From JBDIBA01 sp039812705 (GTDB lineage Bacteria; Actinomycetota; Acidimicrobiia; Acidimicrobiales; JBBSGY01): a DNA stretch of 8,569 bases. How positions within the stretch are numbered: position 1 is the first letter of the stretch; each line of letters opens with the position of its first letter. A program made the translations under genes and the position numbers. This document shows positions 1 through 6,900 of the stretch, piece after piece. Where the stretch lies: NCBI GenBank assembly GCA_039812705.1, contig JBDIBA010000049.1, forward strand, positions 1-8,569, read 5' to 3'. Below the pieces are notes generated by a model. The model was not told the origin of the DNA and did no database searches. It was given only the letters and a program-made list of their open reading frames with translations.

Positions 1-43
1 TGACGCAAGCAAGAATGACGCAAGCAAGAATGACGCAAGCAAG
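1..43 (+). repeat. 15-base in-frame tandem repeat coding N-D-A-S-K
   Basis: The unit AATGACGCAAGCAAG is present as two perfect full copies (14-28 and 29-43), preceded by 13 matching bases at the window edge (1-13). The array probably continues upstream. The unit is a multiple of three, so changes in copy number would lengthen or shorten the tail of the DksA-like protein without shifting its frame. Confidence 0.9.
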
Positions 44-580
44 TCCGCCAAGAAGACAGCGTCAACAAAGTCGACAACGTCTGGCCAAGAAGCCGCCACG
101 GGAACAAAATCTCTCAAGAGTGACGCCCTGATGCCGAAAACCATTCCAGGCCATGCCACTGGGGCAGGCGAGAAGGTGGACCTGGAATCCGTGAGCACCA
201 AAGACCTCTTTAGCGATTCGTTCCTCAAGCAACAAAAGAACGCGCTGCTTCGCGAACGCGAGCTTTATGTCGCACGAATCGAAGCTCTTCAAGAGGAGGC
301 CGAGCAGATGGCCGAAGAAGCAGAACCCGGTGACACTCAGTTCGACGAAGAGTCCGGTGAGGGCGCTTCCTCAAACGTTGACCGCGAGTACAACTTGCGC
401 TTGATCACCCAGGCTCACCAAACCCTTGACGACATTGACCGCGCGCTCGGCAAGCTTGAACGCGGTGTTTACGGCCTTTGCGAAAAGTCTGGCAAGCCAA
501 TTTCAGAGGCACGCCTGGAAGCCATTCCGTGGGCAACCCTGTCTGTTGAATACGCCAATGGTGGTCTGACACGCCGATAA
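2..580 (+). CDS. TraR/DksA-family protein with degenerate zinc finger, 5' partial
   Basis: The frame is open from base 2 and ends at TAA 578-580, so the true start is upstream of the window. The ATG at 131 has no convincing Shine-Dalgarno and is probably internal (residue numbers below count from it). The first 43 visible codons give a low-complexity Lys/Ser/Ala/Thr-rich tail that begins with an N-D-A-S-K repeat. A charged helical hairpin (about residues 30-110) follows, then the DksA-type C-terminal module with YGLCEKSGKPI and ARLEAIPWATL. DksA relatives bind RNA polymerase through its secondary channel and modulate initiation. Only the first of the four zinc cysteines remains (C117); the others are S120, S138 and Y141. 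The coiled-coil tip, DxxDxA in E. coli DksA, reads SNVDRE here, keeping only the second Asp (D84). Family membership is clear; RNA polymerase regulation is inferred and may be altered. Confidence 0.85.
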   Translation, partial: DASKNDASKNDASKSAKKTASTKSTTSGQEAATGTKSLKSDALMPKTIPGHATGAGEKVDLESVSTKDLFSDSFLKQQKNALLRERELYVARIEALQEEAEQMAEEAEPGDTQFDEESGEGASSNVDREYNLRLITQAHQTLDDIDRALGKLERGVYGLCEKSGKPISEARLEAIPWATLSVEYANGGLTRR

Positions 581-607
581 GGCCCATGTCCGGCTAAGAA
601 TGGTCGG

Positions 608-1108
608 ATGAAGGCGCGTTTGTCGATATTTGTGTTGTTGGTGGCGGCACTTGTTGTCTGCGTCGACCAGGCAACCAAAACGCTCGCGCTCATTGCCTTG
701 AGCGATGGCCCTTTCCATCTGATTGGTCCGTTCAACTTCACCTTGGTCTTTAATGACGGTGTTGCATTTGGCATGGCCAGCGGCATTGCGCCGTTGCTGG
801 TCATCCTTGCCATTTGCGCAGTCGTAGTTGTCTTGATCAAGACGCGCACACAACTTGGTCCATGGTCCTTGGCTGCCTGCGGGCTCGTGCTTGGCGGGGC
901 CGCGGGAAACCTGGCAGACAGGTTGTTTCGCAATCACGGCGGCTCGGTGGTTGACTTCATCGACATTTGGCGCTGGCCGGTGTTCAACATTGCTGATGTT
1001 GCGGTGGTTGTGGGCGCCTTTTCGCTCGCGTTTGCCGGAGCGCGCAAGAACGACGGCAGCATCAATGACGACGAACAAGACGTCCCGGTTGGAAGGCTCG
1101 ACAAGTGA
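608..1108 (+). CDS. lspA: Lipoprotein signal peptidase (signal peptidase II)
   Basis: This is an inner-membrane aspartyl protease that removes the signal peptide from diacylglyceryl-modified prolipoproteins, after Lgt. At 166 residues it has the usual family length. Four hydrophobic segments are visible at about 6-19, 60-77, 85-100 and 126-144. Family motifs appear in order: DQATK (D20), NDGVAF (49-54), GNLADR with catalytic D104, VVDFID (114-119), and FNIAD with catalytic D130. A short charged tail (145-166) should be cytoplasmic. ATG 608 is the only sensible start; its Shine-Dalgarno is weak (GGTCGG close upstream). The gene begins 27 bases after the DksA-like gene and its TGA overlaps the GTG start of rluD, so co-transcription and translational coupling are likely. 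Globomycin-type inhibitors act on this family. Confidence 0.96.
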   Translation: MKARLSIFVLLVAALVVCVDQATKTLALIALSDGPFHLIGPFNFTLVFNDGVAFGMASGIAPLLVILAICAVVVVLIKTRTQLGPWSLAACGLVLGGAAGNLADRLFRNHGGSVVDFIDIWRWPVFNIADVAVVVGAFSLAFAGARKNDGSINDDEQDVPVGRLDK

Positions 1109-2088
1109 AATTCGTAGTACCCAGTTCGCTTGACGGAGAACGCGTTGACAGGGCAGTGGCCATGTTGACCGAACTGCCTAGGTCAATCGTTGGAGTCATG
1201 ATCGACGACGGCAAGGTTGTTATTGACGGCGAGCCCGCAAAGAAGTCCAGTCAGAAAGTCGATGTCGACGCGAGCATTGAACTGGAGTTGCCGCAGCCAA
1301 AGCGTGAGTCCTTAAAGCCCGATGACGAAGTCGACTTCGAAATCAAACACGTTGATGACGACGTGATTGTCATCAACAAGCCCGCCGGCCTTACCGTGCA
1401 CCCAGGGAACGGAACGCATGGTTCCACGCTTGCAAACGGTTTGATTGCGCGCTTTCCGGAATTGATGGAACGCGTTCCCGGCAATGACCCAGACCGACCC
1501 GGCATTGTGCACCGTCTTGATTCGACGACGTCTGGTCTGATGGTTGTCGCAAGGACCCGCTCGGCCCACGAAAAACTCGTCGATGCGCTCTCGCGTCACG
1601 AGGTCACCCGCAATTACCTGGCCTTGGTGTGGGGCGCTCCGAAGTACGAGGCTGGTGTTGTAGACGCGCCTGTGGGTCGATCCAGCCGCGACCGCACGGC
1701 CATGGCAGTCACCCAAGGCGGCCGACCAGCCAAGACCCTCTATCGCCTGGTGGCAACTGCCGAATTGCCCGAGGTTTCGTTGTTGGCCCTCGGACTCGAG
1801 ACGGGCAGGACGCACCAGATCCGCGTTCACATGCGGGCGCTGGGTAATCCTGTTGTGGGCGATTCGCGCTATGGCGGGCGCCGTCAGACGGGAATGAAGG
1901 CCGGTGGCAGCGGTGCCAATTCGCTCGGCCTCACACGGCCCTTCCTGCACGCCTATCGCCTGGGGTTCATCCATCCGACCTCGGGCGATTACATCCAGTT
2001 CGATGCTCCTTTGCCCGACGAGCTGTCGACCGTGTTGGCCAAGCTGGGCCTGGGACTCAAGGAGCTTCCCGAGGGGCCTCAGCGCTGA
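1105..2088 (+). CDS. rluD: RluA/RluD-family 23S rRNA pseudouridine synthase
   Basis: This enzyme isomerises uridine to pseudouridine in RNA. The RluD branch modifies helix 69 of 23S rRNA, but the exact target cannot be read from sequence alone. The protein has 327 residues. An S4-like RNA-binding domain covers about 1-62 and starts SSLDGERVDRAVA. The catalytic domain follows, with NKPAGLTVHPG (91-101), the signature HRLDSTTSGL (136-145) carrying catalytic D139, and GLETGRTHQIRVHM (230-243). The GTG start at 1105 overlaps the lspA stop as GTGA, a typical coupled arrangement. A short acidic linker (64-84) joins the two domains. lspA next to rluD is a widespread bacterial pairing, also seen in mycobacteria. 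The RluA-family assignment is near certain; the RluD subtype rests on the S4 domain and the neighbourhood. Confidence 0.93.
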   Translation: MKFVVPSSLDGERVDRAVAMLTELPRSIVGVMIDDGKVVIDGEPAKKSSQKVDVDASIELELPQPKRESLKPDDEVDFEIKHVDDDVIVINKPAGLTVHPGNGTHGSTLANGLIARFPELMERVPGNDPDRPGIVHRLDSTTSGLMVVARTRSAHEKLVDALSRHEVTRNYLALVWGAPKYEAGVVDAPVGRSSRDRTAMAVTQGGRPAKTLYRLVATAELPEVSLLALGLETGRTHQIRVHMRALGNPVVGDSRYGGRRQTGMKAGGSGANSLGLTRPFLHAYRLGFIHPTSGDYIQFDAPLPDELSTVLAKLGLGLKELPEGPQR

Positions 2089-2166
2089 TTTGCGGCCTTC
2101 AGCTGCAACAACTGGCTGGTTATCGGGCCTGAAACGTCACAGATGGTCTCTGGCCGGATAAGTTCG

Positions 2167-3288
2167 ATGGCTATGGCTAGTGATTTCGAACCGGTACTTC
2201 CCGATTACAAGGGCGCCTGCGTAGCGAACCTGGTTCCTGAAATTGTCAAGAAGATGGTTGGATTCCCGGGCGCCGATTGGCTGCCCGAGCCCGTGCGCCA
2301 AGCCAAACAAGTTGTCCTGCTGGTAATTGACGGGCTTGGTTGGGACCAGCTTGAGCAGCGCCAGCAACTTGCCCCAACTCTCTATTCGGGTGTCGGCGGT
2401 CCAATCACGTCGGTCTGCCCAACGACCACCTCGACGGTATTGACCTCCATTGTGACCGGGCGTGCCCCGGGCGTCCACGGCATGGTGGGCTACCGCATGT
2501 GGGACATGGACGGCATCTTGAATGCACTGCGTTGGGAAAAAGACGGTCATGACGCACGAGACACCGTTGATCCCGGCAAGTTCCAAACCCAACCGGCATT
2601 CGCAGCAAACCCTGTGCCGGCAATTTTGCGCAAAGAGTTCATCGGAACCGGTTTTACAAACGCAATGATGCAAGGCGCCAACATTGTTGGCTACAGCGCG
2701 TTGTCGTCTGTTCCGGTCGAGATTTGGCGTCGGGCTCGCGCAGGTGATCAGTTCATTTACGCGTACTACGACGGTCTCGACAGGGTCGCGCACTACAACG
2801 GTTTGCAAGAACACTACGAAGCCGAGCTCTACACGGTTGATCGACTGATTAGAGACACAATGGCCGGCCTTCCTGAAGGTGTTGCACTTGTTGTGACCGC
2901 CGATCATGGTCAAGTGGAAGTGGGCGACAAGTTGCAAGATCTCGACCAAGAGATCGCGCAGCGTTGTTGGAACTTTTCCGGCGAAGCGCGCATGCGTTGG
3001 CTGCACCTTCACGGTGGGCAGGACCACGACGAGATCGCAAAGCTTGTTGAACAGCGTTACGGCCACGAAGCATGGGTTCGCACGCGCGCACAAGTCCTTG
3101 ACGAGCAATGGTTCGGTCCAACAATCGATGACCGTTACGTAGACCGTTTGGGCGACATCGTGATTGCACCGTTTGCCGACACTGGCTATGTCGCGCCAAA
3201 TGATCATCATGGCGACACATTGATTTGCCGCCACGGCTCATTGACGTCTGCCGAGATGATGGTGCCGCTAATGGCGCTCATCAAATAG
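2167..3288 (+). CDS. Alkaline phosphatase superfamily protein, phosphodiesterase/nucleotide pyrophosphatase type
   Basis: A predicted two-metal phosphoesterase of the type I phosphodiesterase/nucleotide pyrophosphatase family. Numbered from ATG 2167 (373 residues), the metal and nucleophile residues appear in the expected order: D55 in VIDGLGWD; the PTTT motif with T88 as probable nucleophile, followed by STVLTSIVTGRAPG; D205 and H209 in DGLDRVAHYNG; D246-H247 in TADHG; and H356 in CRHGSLT near the C-terminus. There is no signal peptide or membrane segment, so it is probably cytosolic. The natural substrate is unknown. ATG 2167 is chosen because a weak GGAT lies 7 bases upstream and it leaves a short N-terminus before LPDYKGACVANLVP; ATG 2143 and ATG 2173 are alternatives. 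The preceding gap (2089-2166) has no clear promoter, so read-through from rluD is possible. Confidence 0.9.
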   Translation: MAMASDFEPVLPDYKGACVANLVPEIVKKMVGFPGADWLPEPVRQAKQVVLLVIDGLGWDQLEQRQQLAPTLYSGVGGPITSVCPTTTSTVLTSIVTGRAPGVHGMVGYRMWDMDGILNALRWEKDGHDARDTVDPGKFQTQPAFAANPVPAILRKEFIGTGFTNAMMQGANIVGYSALSSVPVEIWRRARAGDQFIYAYYDGLDRVAHYNGLQEHYEAELYTVDRLIRDTMAGLPEGVALVVTADHGQVEVGDKLQDLDQEIAQRCWNFSGEARMRWLHLHGGQDHDEIAKLVEQRYGHEAWVRTRAQVLDEQWFGPTIDDRYVDRLGDIVIAPFADTGYVAPNDHHGDTLICRHGSLTSAEMMVPLMALIK

Positions 3289-3370
3289 CGCTACTCAATC
3301 AAGTAGTCCAACGGGTGCCGCTAGCCTCTTTGGGGCAAACGACAGCGCAGTCACGTTCATGCGCGCAACG

Positions 3371-3375
3371 AGGAG
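3371..3375 (+). promoter_or_regulatory. Shine-Dalgarno of bpa, fixing a TTG start
   Basis: AGGAG lies 8 bases before TTG 3384. No ATG or GTG follows at suitable spacing in this frame, so the site decides for the rare TTG start. The upstream in-frame ATG at 3225 would put it inside the phosphodiesterase gene. Confidence 0.75.
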
Positions 3376-3383
3376 TTGAGGTT

Positions 3384-3902
3384 TTGAAAGACCAAGAAGA
3401 ACACGCCGAACGCGCCGAGGTGGCCGAAACTCCCAAGGTTCCCGAAGTCCCCGAAACCGAAGAAGGCGAATCGCACGAAGCCGTGGAATCGCCCGGCAAG
3501 GTGATGCGAATTGGGACAATGATCAAGCAGTTGCTTGAAGAGGTTCGCGAAGCACCCCTCGACGAGCGCAGCCGTTCGCGCTTGCGTGAGATCTATGAGA
3601 CTTCAGTGAAAGAACTTGCCGAAGGCATCAGCCCAGACTTGCGTGAAGAGCTCGACCGTTTGGTCTCGCCATTTGCCGATGACTCTGTTCCAAGCGAGGC
3701 CGAATTACGTATTGCTCAAGCGCAGTTGGTGGGGTGGCTTGAAGGGCTTTTTCACGGAATCCAGGCAACCCTCTTTGCTCAGCAGGTAGCGGCGCGCGGT
3801 CAGCTTGAACAAATGAGCAGGCGCGGCCTTCCTCAGCGTGCAGGAGGACCCGGTCAGGGCGGGGAATCAGAGGGCGACGACCGTCCCGGCACGTACTTGT
3901 AG
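3384..3902 (+). CDS. bpa: Bacterial proteasome activator Bpa (PafE)
   Basis: Bpa/PafE forms a ring that caps the actinobacterial 20S proteasome and feeds it unfolded or damaged proteins without ATP or pupylation. The 172-residue product closely resembles mycobacterial Bpa: KVMRIGTMIKQLLEEVR (39-55), then APLDERSRSRLREI, LREELDRLVSPFADDSVPS, and the highly conserved AELRIAQAQLVGWLEGLFHG (106-125) with IQATLFAQQ after it. The first 38 residues are an acidic Glu/Pro-rich disordered stretch, and 145-168 is a flexible Gly-rich linker. The last four residues are GTYL; the mycobacterial tail that docks in the 20S pockets is GQYL, so the key Tyr-Leu end is kept. The start is TTG 3384 with AGGAG. The gap before it (3289-3383) shows no convincing promoter. 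The gene implies a proteasome elsewhere in the genome; none of its other parts are in this window. Confidence 0.95.
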   Translation: MKDQEEHAERAEVAETPKVPEVPETEEGESHEAVESPGKVMRIGTMIKQLLEEVREAPLDERSRSRLREIYETSVKELAEGISPDLREELDRLVSPFADDSVPSEAELRIAQAQLVGWLEGLFHGIQATLFAQQVAARGQLEQMSRRGLPQRAGGPGQGGESEGDDRPGTYL

Positions 3903-3930
3903 TTTGTTTCAACAACTGCGGGTGGCAGTG

Positions 3931-3966
3931 CGCGAGAACTACTCTTGTGTAGTTAATTGGCTCGCG
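3931..3966 (+). promoter_or_regulatory. Two-part inverted repeat in the bpa-dnaE gap
   Basis: The outer arms CGCGAG (3931-3936) and CTCGCG (3961-3966) are perfectly complementary. So are the inner arms AACTAC (3937-3942) and GTAGTT (3949-3954), around a TCTTGT loop. On the right side an AATTGG bulge (3955-3960) separates the arms. As RNA this would be a 12-base-pair hairpin with a one-sided 6-base bulge, ending 2 bases before the dnaE Shine-Dalgarno. No T-run follows, so it is not a standard intrinsic terminator. A leader structure or protein-binding site is possible but unproven. Confidence 0.5.
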
Positions 3967-3968
3967 TT

Positions 3969-3974
3969 GGGAGG
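3969..3974 (+). promoter_or_regulatory. Shine-Dalgarno of dnaE, fixing a GTG start
   Basis: GGGAGG lies 7 bases before GTG 3982. The resulting N-terminus runs straight into the conserved PHP motif FVHLHVHTEYS, as in mycobacterial DnaE1, which supports this start. Confidence 0.8.
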
Positions 3975-3981
3975 TTTGTAG

Positions 3982-6900
3982 GTGGGCGAAAAAGACAGTT
4001 TCGTTCACCTGCATGTCCACACCGAGTACTCAATGCTCGACGGTGCTGCGCGAATCAAAGATGTCGTTGCTAAGGCTGCCCAAGATGGCCAGCCCGGTGT
4101 TGCCATCACCGATCACGGCAACATGTACGGCGTTCTAGACATCTATTCGGAGTGCCAGAAAGCCGGCATCAACCCGATCATCGGCGAAGAGCTGTACATG
4201 GCGTACGAGTCTCGCGACGAGCGTCCGGCGACGCGCGGCAAGCTCGACGACAACGGTGGTTCCGATGAACGCGGACGCAAGCCCTACTACCACATGCTTG
4301 CTTATGCAGAGACGAACCAGGGTTACAAGAACCTCATCAAGCTTTCGTCAGACGCATACCTGGACGGCTACTGGAAAAAGCCCCGCGTCGACTGGGAGAT
4401 GCTTGACAAGTATCACGAGGGCTTGATTGCAACCACTGGCTGCCTTGGTGGAGTCGTCCTCCAAGACTTGATGCGCAACGACACAAAGGGCGCCGAAGAA
4501 AAGGCAAGGCGTCTGCAAGAGATTTTCGGTCGCGACAACTTGTTCATCGAGATTCAAGACCACGGTCTGAAGGAGCAAAAGGAAACCAACCCGCTTCTTG
4601 TTGACTTGGCGCGCAAGATCAACGCTCCACTTGTGGCAACAAACGACAGCCACTACACGGGTCGTGAAGACGCACTTTCGCATGACGCGTTGTTGTGTGT
4701 GCAGACAGGTGCGTTGCTTAGCGAAACCGAGCGTTTCAAGTTCGACGGTGAAGAGCACTACCTAAAGACGGCTGCAGAGATGCGTCAGCTATTTAGGGAT
4801 TATCCAGAAGCGTGCGACAACACTTTGTGGATTTGCGAACGTGCGAAAGTCGAGATTGAGTTCGGCAAGCCCAAGTTGCCGGAGTTCCCTCGGCCAGAAC
4901 GTTTTGCCGACGCCGACGAGTTCTTGCGACACCTCACTTACGAGCGCGCTTACGTTCGTTACGACTTGCAGAACGGCGAGTTGCCACGCGAAGTTGTCGA
5001 ACGTCTTGATTACGAACTTGGCGTCATTAAAGAGATGGGCTTCAGCGACTACTTCTTGGTGGTTTGGGACCTCATTCGTTTTGCCAAAGAAGAAGCCAAC
5101 ATTCGCGTGGGTCCGGGTCGTGGTTCGGCCGCCGGTTGTTGTGTTGCGTACTGCTTGGGCATTGTTGACCTAGACCCAATTCGTTACGACTTGCTGTTTG
5201 AGCGGTTCTTGAACCCGGGTCGCAAGCAAATGCCCGATATCGATATGGACTTCGACGAGCGTTACCGCGGCGAGATGATTCGTTACGCGGCCCGCAAGTA
5301 CGGGTCTGACCACGTCGCACAAATCGTGACGTTTTCAACCATCAAGGCTCGCGCTGCGGTTCGCGATGCCGCGCGCGTGCTGGGCATGCCGTATGTAGTG
5401 GGCGACAAGATTGCCAAGCTGATGCCTCCATTGGTGATGGGTAGAGACACTCCGCTTTATGCGTGTCTCGAAGAACACCCGAAGTACGAAGACGGCTTCA
5501 AGATGGCAACAGAGTTGCGCGAGCTTTACAACGCAGACTCCGAAGCGAAACAGGTAATCGATGTTGCGCGCGGCCTGGAAGGTCTGCGCAGACAAGATGG
5601 CATTCACGCAGCTGCAGTGGTGATTACCAACGAGCCGCTGACCGAATACGTTCCGATTCAGCGTAAGCCCGCTCCCAACTCAGACCCGAACGACGCACCG
5701 ACGGTTACGCAGTACGAGATGCACGGTGTCGAGAGCCTTGGCTTGCTGAAGATGGACTTTTTGGGTCTGCGCAACCTCAGTGTTATCGAGCGTTGTTTAG
5801 ACCTCATTGAAAAGTCGCAACATTCGGAACTCAGTAGCGACGCTGAAACAACACGTTTCGACATCGACAACGTTCCCCTCGATGACGAGAAGACCCTAGA
5901 GATGTTGCGCAGGGGAGACTCGATTGGCGTTTTCCAGCTAGAAGGCACGCAAATGCGCGCGTTGATGCGCGCGTTGGCGCCGACTGCTTTTGAAGACATT
6001 GCCGCTTTGGTGGCGCTCTATCGCCCAGGTCCAATGGCTGCAAACATGCACATGGACTACGCAGACCGCAAGAACGGGCGTAAGCAGATTGAGTATTTGC
6101 ACCCCGACATGGACGAGGTCCTCGGCGACACGTACGGGTTGTGCATTTACCAAGAAGAAATGATGCGTTTGGCGCAAAAGTTTGCAGGTTTCTCTCTTGA
6201 AGAAGCAGACAACTTGCGCAAGGCCGCGGGCAAGAAGATTCGCGAAGTCATGGCACAGCAGCGCGAAAAGTTTGTTGAAGGTGCCGTAAACACTGGCTAT
6301 GGCCACGAGTTAGGCACAGCACTGTTCGACATGATCGAACCGTTTGCCGACTACGCGTTCAACAAGTCTCACAGCGTTGGTTATGGGTTCGTCTCGTATC
6401 AGACGGCCTACCTCAAGGCGAACTTCCCAACGCAATACATGGCTGCGTTGTTGACGAGTGTCAAAGACGACAAGGACAAGACCGCCATTTATTTGGCTGA
6501 GTGTCGTGCGCTTGGCATCGAGGTTCTTGTGCCAGACGTCAATGTTGCAGAGTCCGACTTTGCGTCGTTGCCACCGCTTGCTCCCGAGGTCTTGGAGAAC
6601 GAAGTCGACGACAACGGTGAAGGTGTTGTCGTCGATGTTCGCACCAAGGCCGCGGCCGACAAAGTGATTGGCCGCATTCCGTTTGGCTTGTCGGCAGTCC
6701 GTAACGTTGGCGAGAACTTGGTTTCCAAGATTGTTGACGAGCGCGACAAGAACGGCCCTTTTGCGGACTTTTATGACTTCTGTCAGCGCGTTGATCCGGC
6801 TGTCTTGAACAAGCGAAGCATTGAGTCACTGGTGAAGGCGGGTGGTTTCGATGCCATGGGTCATTCGCGTCTTGGTTTAATGAACACTTACGAGCGCATT

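Noticed and set aside
131..133. ATG 131 as the start of the DksA-like protein
   Set aside because: The frame stays open to the window edge with structured in-frame repeats and no good Shine-Dalgarno precedes the ATG, so the gene is treated as 5' partial. This cannot be settled without upstream sequence.
503..1078. 191-codon open frame on the minus strand
   Set aside because: It is antisense to lspA, which is certain from its motifs, and the translation shows no family features.
2079..2088. Perfect 10-base palindrome TCAGCGCTGA at the rluD stop
   Set aside because: Short, mostly inside coding sequence and with no second copy in a regulatory position; it can arise by chance.
2137..3234. 365-codon open frame on the minus strand
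   Set aside because: It lies fully opposite the phosphodiesterase gene, which has all its catalytic motifs. The antisense product has no recognisable domain and no ribosome-binding site was evident. It is a composition shadow.
3291..3306. Hairpin CTACT/AGTAG after the phosphodiesterase as a terminator
   Set aside because: The stem is only 5 base pairs with AT-rich pairs and no T-run follows.
3311..3330. TAGCCT (3322-3327) as a -10 element for bpa
   Set aside because: It fits the loose TAnnnT pattern but there is no acceptable -35 at 16-18 bases upstream.
3225..3383. Upstream ATG 3225 as the start of bpa
   Set aside because: It would overlap the phosphodiesterase by 64 bases and add residues unlike any Bpa N-terminus. 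AGGAG before TTG 3384 gives a better start.
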